From positions 1 to 64,000 of the forward strand of contig CADARY010000008.1 in NCBI GenBank assembly GCA_902790375.1: DNA of 64,000 nucleotides. The letters are read 5' to 3'. Made by a program: the position numbers and the translations under genes. Below, one piece after another: positions 7,926 to 15,535 of this stretch (positions within the stretch are counted from its first letter, which is position 1; the number at the start of each line of letters is the position of its first letter). Below the pieces are notes generated by a model. The model made no database searches, was not told where the DNA came from, and worked only from the letters and a program-made list of their open reading frames with translations. This DNA comes from Oscillospiraceae bacterium (GTDB taxonomy: Bacteria > Bacillota > Clostridia > Oscillospirales > Oscillospiraceae).

Positions 7926-9026
7926 ATGTGGTTTGCCATTATGCTGGCGCTCGCCGTGCTGGCGGGGCTTGCGCTGTTTTACCTGATTACACGCTTTCAC
8001 CGCTTCTCCTTTGTGGAGAAGCTGGGGGAAAAGAGCCGCGCGCTCTCCTGGCTCGCCGCCTGTCTGCCGCTGGCGCTGCCGGGGGTGTTTGCCCTGCGCT
8101 TCAATATCACGACCGGCATCGTCGTGCTTCTGCACCTGATGGCGGCCTTTCTGCTCTGCGGCCTTGCATGCCGCCTCCTCCGGCGGCTGACAAAGCGGGA
8201 GATCGCCTATGATATCCAGGGCGGGGCGGCCCTCCTGCTGGCGGCGGTCTACCTTGCAGTCGGCTGGGTCAACGCTCACGAGGTCAGACAGACCGACTAC
8301 CGCGTCGAAAGCCGCAAGAGCCTCGCGCGCAGCTATCGCATTGTTGAGATCGCAGACGCCCACTTCGGCATCACCCAGAACGGGGAGACCTTCGCCCGGG
8401 AGATGGAGCGGGTACAGGCGCTGAGCCCCGACCTGGTCGTCATCGTCGGCGACTTTGTGGATGACGACAGCGACAGGGCGGATATGCTGGAGGCCTGCAG
8501 GGCCCTCGGCGGACTCAGGACGCCGCTCGGCGTTTACTTCGTCTACGGCAACCATGACGAGGGCTATTACCGCTACCGGAACTTCAGCGCCTCAGAGCTG
8601 CGGGAGGCGCTCGAGCAGAACGGCGTCACCATCCTCACCGACGAGAGCGTCCTGCTGGACGGCTGCCTGCAGCTTGTCGGGCGCAGGGATCGCTCGAACC
8701 CGACCCGGGCGGACATGGAAACGCTCATGGCGCCGCTTGACAGGGAGCGCTTTACCCTTGTGCTGGATCACCAGCCCAACGACTATGCCGCCGAGGCCGC
8801 AGCCGGGGCGGACCTGGTCCTCTCCGGCCACACCCACGGGGGGCATATCTTCCCGGCCGGGCAGATCGGCCTGCTCACGGGCGCAAACGACGCCATCTAC
8901 GGGCTGGAGACGCGAGGGGATACCGACTTCATCGTGACCTCCGGCATCTCCGGCTGGGCCATCCCCTTCAAGACCGGCACCTTCTCCGAGATCACGGTGA
9001 TTGATCTTGCATCTCCACAACAATAA
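7926..9026 (+). CDS. Membrane-anchored metallophosphoesterase (YkuE-like)
   Basis: About 366 residues: three or four N-terminal membrane segments, then a calcineurin-type phosphoesterase domain with EIADAHFG, GDFVDDD, YGNHDEG and SGHTHGGH, the full set of metal-binding motifs. Relatives such as YkuE are secreted or membrane-bound phosphohydrolases; the substrate here is unknown. The start is uncertain. A TTG at 7881 is only 2 bases after a good GGAGG box; ATG 7926 begins a typical hydrophobic N-terminus and overlaps (TGATG) the stop of a 9-codon reading frame starting at 7897, which is better spaced from that box. The next gene follows 13 bp downstream, suggesting co-transcription. Confidence 0.8.
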   Translation: MWFAIMLALAVLAGLALFYLITRFHRFSFVEKLGEKSRALSWLAACLPLALPGVFALRFNITTGIVVLLHLMAAFLLCGLACRLLRRLTKREIAYDIQGGAALLLAAVYLAVGWVNAHEVRQTDYRVESRKSLARSYRIVEIADAHFGITQNGETFAREMERVQALSPDLVVIVGDFVDDDSDRADMLEACRALGGLRTPLGVYFVYGNHDEGYYRYRNFSASELREALEQNGVTILTDESVLLDGCLQLVGRRDRSNPTRADMETLMAPLDRERFTLVLDHQPNDYAAEAAAGADLVLSGHTHGGHIFPAGQIGLLTGANDAIYGLETRGDTDFIVTSGISGWAIPFKTGTFSEITVIDLASPQQ

Positions 9027-9039
9027 AGGAGCATTTGCC

Positions 9040-10923
9040 ATGCAGATAAAAACGGAACAAAGCGCAGCCAACGCCTGCCGCCTGCAGCTTGCCGGGCGGC
9101 TGGACCCGGAGAGCGCCGGGCAGGTCCGCCGGGCCCTCGCCGCGATCCCTGCGGATGCAGCTTCCCTGACCCTGGATCTTGAGGGGCTTTCCTACATCTC
9201 CCTTGCCGGACTGCGGGAGCTGCTGATCGCCCGCCGCCGCTTTCCTGCGGGAACGGTACGGCTGGAGAAGCTCCGCCCCCGGGTGCTCGAGGCTCTGGAG
9301 AGCAGCGGCTTTTCGGATTTCTTCGCAATCGGGGAGACTTTGCCTGAGGATCTGCCCGGGTGTGGAGAAGCCCTCTCCGGCTCCTTCCGGGATTTCCTTG
9401 CCCAGAAGCGCCGGAGCGCCGCTGACCGCGTCGCCATCGTGAGTGAGGCGGGGGAGCACAGCTGGCGGGAGATCGACGCCTGCGCGGAGCTTATCGCCGC
9501 GGACCTCGCCGCCCTCGGCGTCCGCCGGGGCAGCCATGTGGCCATCTGCGGCAGAAATTCCATCAACTGGGTCTATACCTTCTTCGCCATCCAGAAGCTC
9601 GGCGCGGTGGCGGCGCTCATCAACCCCGGCCTCAAGGCGAAGGAAATCGCCAAGATCCTGCGCGGCGGGGACGTAGAGCTGCTGTGCTGCGGCGAGATCC
9701 TGGAGATGAAGGAGGAGGCCGCGTTCCTCGGCGAGATCCGTCAGGCTGCGGGCGAAAAGCTCAAGGGCTTTTACGATGTCCGCAGCAGCCGCGACTTTCG
9801 CGCGCGGATCGGGGAGCGCGCCGCCTGCCCCATGCAGACGGTGGAGGCGGACGATCCCGCGCTGATGATCTTCACCTCCGGCTACACCGGCACCCCGAAG
9901 GGAGTGCTCCTGTCGTCGTACAGCGTGCTGCGCGCCTCCCGCGCCAGCGCCGGGACCCAGCGCCTGACGGCTCAGGACCGCATCTGCCTCATTCTGCCGA
10001 TGTTCCACATCTTCGGCCTGGTGGCGGGCCTGATCGCCGGCTCCTGTGCCGACGCCCTGATTTACCTGCCGAAGGATATCCGCACCGGCACCATCCTGAA
10101 CCTGATCCACACCGAGCGCTGCACGGTCTTCCATTCGGTGCCGTCCATGCTCGTCGCCCTCGTGAACAACAGGGACTTCAGCCCCGAAATGCTCTCGAGC
10201 CTCCGCTGCACCATCATTTCCGCCGCTGCCGCAACCCGCGCGCAGATGGAGCGTTTTCAGAACGCCATGCCGGAAAACCACTTTCTGTCCTCCTACGGCC
10301 TGAGCGAGATGGCCCCCGTGAGCATCACGGACTATGAGGACACGGACGAGCATGTCATGCGCACCGTCGGTCGGCTGCTGGAGCACGTCGCCCTTCGCAT
10401 TGCCGATCCCGCGACGGGGAAGGACTGCCCCGCCGGGGAGCCGGGTGAGATCCTGGCGCAGGGCTACAGCCTGATGGCAGGCTACTACCGCATCGCCGTC
10501 GAGGACCAGGCCATCGACGCGGACGGCTGGCTCCACACCGGCGACCGCGGCTGCCTGGACGAGGAGGGGTATCTCCATCTGGACGGGCGCTACAAGGAGC
10601 TTATCATCCGCGGCGGAGAGAACGTCATGCCCGGCGAGATCGAGACTGCGCTCACAGAGCTCCCGGGCGTCCGAAACGCCAAGGTCATCGGCGTGCCGAG
10701 CGACTTCTTCGGCGAGGAGGTCTGCGCCTGCCTTGTCTGCGGAGAAGGGGAGGGCTTTGACGAGGACGCGGCCCGCGCCGTGCTCTCCGAGGGCCTTGCC
10801 CGCTACAAGGTGCCCTCCTTCTTCCTGCTGTACGACGAGCTGCCGCTTCTCGGCAGCGGCAAGATCGACATTGTGACGCTCAAGCAGGACGCCATCATCC
10901 GCGTCAACGCCATGAGGAAATGA
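9040..10923 (+). CDS. STAS domain fused to an AMP-forming acyl-CoA synthetase/ligase
   Basis: A 627-residue protein. Residues 1-95 are a STAS domain (LTLDLEGLSYISLAGLREL). From about residue 115 to the end is a class I adenylate-forming enzyme: FTSGYTGTPKG (P-loop, with Tyr replacing the usual second Thr), YGLSEMAP, TGDRGCLDEEGY, the hinge GRYKELIIRGGENV and the C-terminal catalytic lysine in GSGKID. Such enzymes activate a carboxylate as acyl-AMP and pass it to CoA or a carrier protein; the substrate is not known. The N-terminal STAS fusion is unusual. Start ATG 9040 has AAGGAG 8 bases upstream; an in-frame ATG at 9001 overlaps the previous gene. It may share a transcript with the metallophosphoesterase gene. 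Confidence 0.8.
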   Translation: MQIKTEQSAANACRLQLAGRLDPESAGQVRRALAAIPADAASLTLDLEGLSYISLAGLRELLIARRRFPAGTVRLEKLRPRVLEALESSGFSDFFAIGETLPEDLPGCGEALSGSFRDFLAQKRRSAADRVAIVSEAGEHSWREIDACAELIAADLAALGVRRGSHVAICGRNSINWVYTFFAIQKLGAVAALINPGLKAKEIAKILRGGDVELLCCGEILEMKEEAAFLGEIRQAAGEKLKGFYDVRSSRDFRARIGERAACPMQTVEADDPALMIFTSGYTGTPKGVLLSSYSVLRASRASAGTQRLTAQDRICLILPMFHIFGLVAGLIAGSCADALIYLPKDIRTGTILNLIHTERCTVFHSVPSMLVALVNNRDFSPEMLSSLRCTIISAAAATRAQMERFQNAMPENHFLSSYGLSEMAPVSITDYEDTDEHVMRTVGRLLEHVALRIADPATGKDCPAGEPGEILAQGYSLMAGYYRIAVEDQAIDADGWLHTGDRGCLDEEGYLHLDGRYKELIIRGGENVMPGEIETALTELPGVRNAKVIGVPSDFFGEEVCACLVCGEGEGFDEDAARAVLSEGLARYKVPSFFLLYDELPLLGSGKIDIVTLKQDAIIRVNAMRK

Positions 10924-10952
10924 ACGAGATAACACAGCCCCGCCGAAACAGC

Positions 10953-10981
10953 TTGCAATTATCGGTGGGCTGTGCTAAAAT
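10953..10981 (+). promoter_or_regulatory. Promoter for the VUT transporter/SDR operon
   Basis: TTGCAA (10953-10958), 17-bp spacer, TAAAAT (10976-10981). It lies upstream of the riboswitch-like leader, so the leader would be transcribed. Confidence 0.75.
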
Positions 10982-11018
10982 ACGGCACGTTGTCCGCGTC
11001 TGCGGCAGCCATTCAAAA

Positions 11019-11055
11019 AGATGTCACTTGAAAACCATCTTAAAAAAACAAGGAG
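11019..11055 (+). promoter_or_regulatory. Candidate preQ1-I riboswitch before the VUT-family transporter
   Basis: AGATG (11019-11023) pairs with CATCT (11036-11040) around a 12-nt loop TCACTTGAAAAC, followed by an A-rich tail TAAAAAAACAAGGAG (11041-11055). This layout (5-bp stem, short loop, A-rich tail ending in the ribosome site) matches the preQ1-I class, closest to the Thermoanaerobacter tengcongensis type as I recall it. The tail contains the AGGAG box for the ATG at 11065, so ligand binding would block translation. The downstream gene belongs to the queuosine-precursor transporter family, which supports the call. Confidence 0.7.
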
Positions 11056-11064
11056 AATTGAATC

Positions 11065-11778
11065 ATGAGAAAAGCAATGTCCGAATTTCGCGATCTTATG
11101 CGCTCTGTCCCGCCGCTTGTGGTGTCGCTGCTGTTTCTCTCCATCGTGGGGATGAACCTGCTGGCCAACAAGAGCATCAACACCGGTGTGGACTGGCTTG
11201 CGCTGGATTGCGGAATTTTGTTTTCCTGGCTGACCTTCCTGTGCATGGACATCCTGACCCAGGGCTACGGCCCCCGGGCGGCCACGATGATGTCCGTCGC
11301 GGCCCTCGGCATGAATCTGCTGATGGCGCTCATCTTCTTTATCGCCAGCCGCATCCCCGGCGCCTGGGGCGAGAGCTTCGTGGAGGGCAGCGAGGAGATC
11401 CTGAACACCGCCCTCAACAACACCTTCGGCGGCACCTGGTTCATCATCCTCGGCAGCTCCATCGCCTTTCTGGTGTCGGCCGTGATCAATAACTTCCTGA
11501 ACGACGGCATCGGCCGGCGTATCGGAAGGGACCGCGGCTTCGGCGGCTTTGCCGTGCGGGCCTACGTGTCCACCTTCATCGCTCAGTTTGCCGACAACCT
11601 CGTCTTTGCCCTGCTGGTCAGCAAGGTCTTTTTCGGCTGGAGCCTGCTGCAGTGCTTCACCTGCGCCCTCACCGGCGCTCTGCTGGAGCTCTTGTTTGAG
11701 GTGTTCTTCTCTCCCATGGGCTACCGCCTCACCCGCGGCCTGCTCACGGGGCGCCGCACGGCGCCTCAGGCGGCATGA
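11065..11778 (+). CDS. VUT-family transporter, probable queuosine precursor transporter (YhhQ-like)
   Basis: A 237-residue membrane protein with about six hydrophobic segments, of the Vut_1 family (PF02592). Recognisable parts include the early ANKSI stretch, DILTQGYGPRAA and the late FIAQFADNLVF. YhhQ/QueT-type members import preQ0, preQ1 or queuine for tRNA queuosine synthesis. The preQ1-like riboswitch in its leader strongly supports this role. The start is ATG 11065 with AGGAG 9 bases upstream, inside the riboswitch tail. Its stop overlaps the next gene's start (ATGA). Confidence 0.8.
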   Translation: MRKAMSEFRDLMRSVPPLVVSLLFLSIVGMNLLANKSINTGVDWLALDCGILFSWLTFLCMDILTQGYGPRAATMMSVAALGMNLLMALIFFIASRIPGAWGESFVEGSEEILNTALNNTFGGTWFIILGSSIAFLVSAVINNFLNDGIGRRIGRDRGFGGFAVRAYVSTFIAQFADNLVFALLVSKVFFGWSLLQCFTCALTGALLELLFEVFFSPMGYRLTRGLLTGRRTAPQAA

Positions 11779-12422
11779 GGGCCGTCGTCAGCGGCAGCGC
11801 CAGCGGCATCGGCTGTGCCATCGCCCGGCGCTTTCTCCGGGAGGGACTGGAGGTCTGCGGCTTTGACACGCAGGAGGGCGTCATCGACCATCCCCGCTAC
11901 CGCCATGTCCGGCGGGATATCCGGCAGGACTGCCGCCAGGCGGATTATGCGCCGGAGATCCTCGTCAATGCCGCCGGGACCATCGAGGAGTGTGAGGCCA
12001 TCGACGTGAACCTGCGCGGCACCATCGCCTTTACCGAGGGCTTTCTGGACAGCCCCGGCCTGCGCTCGGTGCTGTTCATCGCCTCGGCCTCGGCCCGCAA
12101 CGGCGCGGAGTTCCCCTTCTATGTGGCGAGCAAGGCGGGTCTTGTGGGCTACATGAAGAACCTCGCCCTGAAGCTTGCAGAGCGCGGCATCACCTGCAAC
12201 AGCATCTCGCCCGGCGGCGTCATCACCCCCATGAACCGCCACATTCTGGAGGATGAACGGCTCTATGCCGCGGTGAAGGCGGAGACCCTCCTCGGCAAAT
12301 GGTGCCGGCCCGAGGAGATCGCGGATCTCGCCTGGTATCTCACGGCGGTCAACCGCTCCATCACGGGGGAGGATATCCTGATCGACAACGGCGAAATGCT
12401 CAAATCTCATTTTATCTGGTGA
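11775..12422 (+). CDS. Short-chain dehydrogenase/reductase (SDR family)
   Basis: A 215-residue Rossmann protein, slightly shorter than the usual ~250. It has the cofactor loop GSASGIGCAIA, NAAG, the catalytic Ser in FIASAS, the YVASKAG pair (Tyr-x3-Lys) and SPGGVITPM. It should be an NAD(P)-dependent oxidoreductase; the substrate cannot be told from sequence. It overlaps the VUT gene by 4 bases and is therefore translationally coupled to it and under the same promoter and riboswitch. A link to queuosine metabolism is only a contextual inference. A strong terminator follows. Confidence 0.8.
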   Translation: MRAVVSGSASGIGCAIARRFLREGLEVCGFDTQEGVIDHPRYRHVRRDIRQDCRQADYAPEILVNAAGTIEECEAIDVNLRGTIAFTEGFLDSPGLRSVLFIASASARNGAEFPFYVASKAGLVGYMKNLALKLAERGITCNSISPGGVITPMNRHILEDERLYAAVKAETLLGKWCRPEEIADLAWYLTAVNRSITGEDILIDNGEMLKSHFIW

Positions 12423-12425
12423 CTA

Positions 12426-12457
12426 CAGGGCTGATCTTCGGATCAGCTCTGTTTTTT
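12426..12457 (+). terminator. Rho-independent terminator after the SDR gene
   Basis: Stem 12426-12436 with 12441-12451 around a TTCG tetraloop, then six T (12452-12457). It separates the transporter/SDR operon from the peptide-export operon. Confidence 0.85.
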
Positions 12458-12482
12458 CAGAATTATTAATTTATGTAAACTG

Positions 12483-12511
12483 TTGATTTTGGGTGCCCGG
12501 GATAGTATAAT
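12483..12511 (+). promoter_or_regulatory. Promoter of the peptide-export operon
   Basis: TTGATT (12483-12488), 17-bp spacer, TATAAT (12506-12511). The leader (12518-12583) can form an imperfect hairpin (CGCGTGGTG with CACCCGCG) just upstream of the AGGAGG box of the STAS gene. Confidence 0.75.
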
Positions 12512-12583
12512 TATTCTGATATTGTATGCGCGTGGTGGGGAGAAATCACCCGCGGATGATGAACAGAACAGGAGGAACCCATT

Positions 12584-12886
12584 ATGCTGAACATCGAAAA
12601 GACCATGGACGGCAGCAAGCTGACGATGGCGCTGGAGGGCCGTCTCGATACCACGACTGCGCCGCAGCTTGAAAAGGAGCTGGAGGAAGCGCTTGACAAG
12701 GCAGACGCGCTGGCGCTGGATTTTTCCAAGCTTGAGTACATCTCCTCCGCCGGGCTGCGTGTGCTGCTCTCGACCCAGAAGGTCATGAACCGCAAGGGCG
12801 GCATGACGATCCGCCATGTGAACGATGTTATCATGGAGATCTTTGAGGTCACGGGTTTTATCGACATTCTGAACATCGAGACATAA
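12584..12886 (+). CDS. STAS domain protein (anti-sigma factor antagonist type)
   Basis: A 100-residue single STAS domain (LTMALEGRLDTTTAPQLEKE, DFSKLEYISSAGLRVLLSTQ). Relatives such as SpoIIAA and RsbV bind an anti-sigma kinase and are switched by serine phosphorylation in the loop that corresponds to YISSAG. No partner kinase or phosphatase is encoded in the window. It is the first gene of the operon carrying the HlyD-like protein, two ABC exporters and a small peptide, so a role in controlling or scaffolding that system is inferred from context. AGGAGG lies 7 bases before the ATG. Confidence 0.85.
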   Translation: MLNIEKTMDGSKLTMALEGRLDTTTAPQLEKELEEALDKADALALDFSKLEYISSAGLRVLLSTQKVMNRKGGMTIRHVNDVIMEIFEVTGFIDILNIET

Positions 12887-12914
12887 TCTGACGCGAAGGC
12901 AAGGAGAACATATC

Positions 12915-13331
12915 ATGGACCAACAGTTGTTTCGTAAAAAGAGTCTGGATCGCATTTCCTCTCCCGAGCAGCTCAATGACTATCTGCGCGTCACGAACCC
13001 CTCCGTGTGGGTTGTCCTGCTTGCGGTCGTCATTCTGCTTGCGGGCCTGCTGATCTGGAGCTCGGTCACTACGATTGAGAGCTATGTAAGCGGCACAGCC
13101 GAGGTCAAGGACGGGATCATGACCATCCGCTTTGACGACCAGCAGTTTGCCAAAAATGTGGAGATGGGGATGAAGGTCTCGACCGGCAACTCGGAGACGA
13201 CCCTCTCAAGCATCGGCCGGGATGCCAACGGCCTCTACATCGCCACTGCCCACACAGCCCTTTCCAACGGCTTTTATCCTGTGCAGGTGAGCTATAAGCA
13301 GACGCAGATCCTGCAGCTCCTGTTTGACTGA
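12915..13331 (+). CDS. Very short HlyD-like NHLM secretion protein
   Basis: A 138-residue protein with one membrane segment (about residues 30-50). The start (LFRKKSLDRISSPEQLNDYL) resembles the N-terminus of NHLP/NHLM bacteriocin secretion proteins (TIGR03794, HlyD family), and the end (QVSYKQTQILQLLF) their C-terminus. The lipoyl and coiled-coil middle expected of a membrane-fusion protein is missing; family members are usually 300 residues or more. No frameshift is visible, so this looks like a genuine minimal form. Position directly before the two ABC genes supports the assignment. Confidence 0.7.
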   Translation: MDQQLFRKKSLDRISSPEQLNDYLRVTNPSVWVVLLAVVILLAGLLIWSSVTTIESYVSGTAEVKDGIMTIRFDDQQFAKNVEMGMKVSTGNSETTLSSIGRDANGLYIATAHTALSNGFYPVQVSYKQTQILQLLFD

Positions 13332-13341
13332 GGCGACGCGA

Positions 13342-15522
13342 ATGGCAGCAACGACAGTAAAAAAACCGATGACGCACGGTGTGGCGAAGGTGCCTGTCGT
13401 CATGCAGATGGAGGCGCTGGAGTGCGGTGCGGCAGCGCTGGCCATGGTCATGGCATATTATGACAAGTGGGTGCCGCTGGAGCAGGTGCGCCTGGACTGC
13501 GGCGTATCCCGCGACGGGTCGAGCGCCAAGAACATCCTGATCGCCGCGCGCAGCTACGGCTTCGAGGCCCAGGGCTACCGCTGCGAGGTGGATTCCCTCC
13601 GGCAGGAGGTCGCCCTGCCCTGCATCATCCACTGGAACTTCAACCACTTTGTGGTGCTGGACGGCTTCAGGGGCAGGTATGCCTACATCAACGACCCCGC
13701 CCGGGGCGAGGTCAAGGTACCCATGGAGGAGTTTGACAACGCCTTCACCGGCGTCTGCCTGCAGATCACGCCGGGCCCGGATTTTAAACCCGGCGGCAAG
13801 CCCAAGAGCACCCTGGAATTTGCGCGCAAGCGCCTCAAGGGCGCGGGCGTGGCGGTGGCCTTCGTGCTTTTGAGCACGGTCATCAGCTATCTCTTCGGCA
13901 TCATCAATCCCATCTTCAGCCGCTTCTTCATGGACCGTCTGCTCACCGGGGAAAACCGGGAGCTGCTGATGCCCTTCGTGGGGCTGATGGCGGTGCTGGG
14001 CGTCGCCCAGGTGACGGTCGCGTGGGTGCAGGCCATCTACTCGCGGAAAATCGACGGCAAGATGAGCGTCGTCGGCAGCAGCGAATACATGTGGAAGATC
14101 CTGCGCATGCCGATGGAGTTTTTCTCACAGCGCATGGCGGGCGATATCCTGCAGCGGCAGAACACCAACGCCACCATCGCCGGCACGCTGGTGAACACCT
14201 TCACGCCGCTTCTGCTGAATACGATCATGATGGTCTTCTACCTCGTGGTTATGATCAAGCTCAGCCCGCTGCTCACCCTGATAGGCATCGTGACGATCGT
14301 GGTGAACCTGCTGGTCTCTCAAATCATCTCCAGAAAGCGCGTGAACATCACCCGCGTGCAGATGCGCGATGCCGGCAAGCTCGCATCGGCCACGGTCTCC
14401 GGCATCCAGATGGTGGAGACCATCAAGGCCAGCGGCGCCGAAAACGGCTATTTCCAGAAATGGGCGGGGTATCAGGCCTCCGTCAATACCCAGAAGGTCA
14501 AGTATGCCCGCCTCAACCAGTACCTGGGCGCCATCCCGACCGTGCTTTCCGTGATTGCGAGCTCCGCCGTCATGGTCATCGGCGTGGGCCTGACGATGAG
14601 CGGGAAATTCACCCTGGGTGCGATCATGACCTTCCAGGGCTTTTTATCCTCCTTCATGTCCCCGGCCATGACGCTTGTCAGCGCCGGGCAGACCATCCAG
14701 GAGATGCGCACCGATATGGAGCGCGTCGAGGACGTGATGCAGTATCCCGCCGACCCGTCCTTCAGCGACACGCCCCTGGAGGAGGACGCGGACTACTCCA
14801 AGCTCTCCGGCGAGGTGGAGCTCAGGCATGTCACCTTCGGCTACTCCCGGCTCGGCAAGCCCCTCATTGAGGATTTCTCCATGCACATGAAGCCCGGCAG
14901 CCGCGTCGCCTTTGTCGGCACCTCCGGCTGCGGCAAATCCACCCTCGCAAAGCTCATCTCCGGGCTCTACCAGCCCTGGAGCGGCGAGATCCTCTTTGAC
15001 GGCAAGCCCATCTCAAGCATCGACCGCAGCGTGTTCACAGGCTCCGTCGCCGTTGTGGACCAGGATATCGTCCTCTTTGAGGATACCATCGCCAACAACA
15101 TCAAGATGTGGGACGAATCCATCGAGGATTTTGAAATGATCCTCGCGGCGCGCGACGCCCAGATCTATAACGACATCATGGCGCGTGAGGGTGGCTTCTA
15201 CGGCATGCTGACCGAAGGCGGCAAGGATCTCTCCGGCGGCCAGCGCCAGCGCATCGAGATCGCAAGGGTCCTGGCCCAGGATCCCTCCGTCATCATCATG
15301 GATGAGGCGACCTCCGCCCTGGACGCAAAGACCGAGTATGAACTGGTCAAGGCGGTCAAGGACCGCGGCATCACCTGCATCGTGATCGCTCACCGCCTGT
15401 CTACCATCCGAGACTGCGATGAGATTATCGTCCTCAATAAGGGCAAGGTGGTCGAGCGCGGTACCCACGATGAGCTCTACGCCAAGGGCGGCTATTATAC
15501 CGAGCTCATCGCCAGCGACTGA
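13342..15522 (+). CDS. NHLM-type ABC exporter 1 with C39 leader peptidase
   Basis: About 726 residues. Residues 15-150 are a C39 peptidase domain: catalytic Cys28 in EALECGAAAL, His in NHFVVLDG and Asp in INDPARG. A six-helix ABC transmembrane domain follows (about 170-450), then an ATPase with Walker A GTSGCGKST, signature LSGGQRQR, Walker B VIIMDEAT and the switch His in AHRLST. This matches the NHLM/NHLP bacteriocin exporter with peptidase (TIGR03796). It should cleave double-glycine leaders at the inner face of the membrane and export the product. The ATG at 13342 has GAGG 8 bases upstream; a TTG at 13324 is an alternative. Candidate substrates are the peptides at 17759 and 56755. Confidence 0.9.
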   Translation: MAATTVKKPMTHGVAKVPVVMQMEALECGAAALAMVMAYYDKWVPLEQVRLDCGVSRDGSSAKNILIAARSYGFEAQGYRCEVDSLRQEVALPCIIHWNFNHFVVLDGFRGRYAYINDPARGEVKVPMEEFDNAFTGVCLQITPGPDFKPGGKPKSTLEFARKRLKGAGVAVAFVLLSTVISYLFGIINPIFSRFFMDRLLTGENRELLMPFVGLMAVLGVAQVTVAWVQAIYSRKIDGKMSVVGSSEYMWKILRMPMEFFSQRMAGDILQRQNTNATIAGTLVNTFTPLLLNTIMMVFYLVVMIKLSPLLTLIGIVTIVVNLLVSQIISRKRVNITRVQMRDAGKLASATVSGIQMVETIKASGAENGYFQKWAGYQASVNTQKVKYARLNQYLGAIPTVLSVIASSAVMVIGVGLTMSGKFTLGAIMTFQGFLSSFMSPAMTLVSAGQTIQEMRTDMERVEDVMQYPADPSFSDTPLEEDADYSKLSGEVELRHVTFGYSRLGKPLIEDFSMHMKPGSRVAFVGTSGCGKSTLAKLISGLYQPWSGEILFDGKPISSIDRSVFTGSVAVVDQDIVLFEDTIANNIKMWDESIEDFEMILAARDAQIYNDIMAREGGFYGMLTEGGKDLSGGQRQRIEIARVLAQDPSVIIMDEATSALDAKTEYELVKAVKDRGITCIVIAHRLSTIRDCDEIIVLNKGKVVERGTHDELYAKGGYYTELIASD

Positions 15523-15535
15523 GGAGGTGCGGTAC

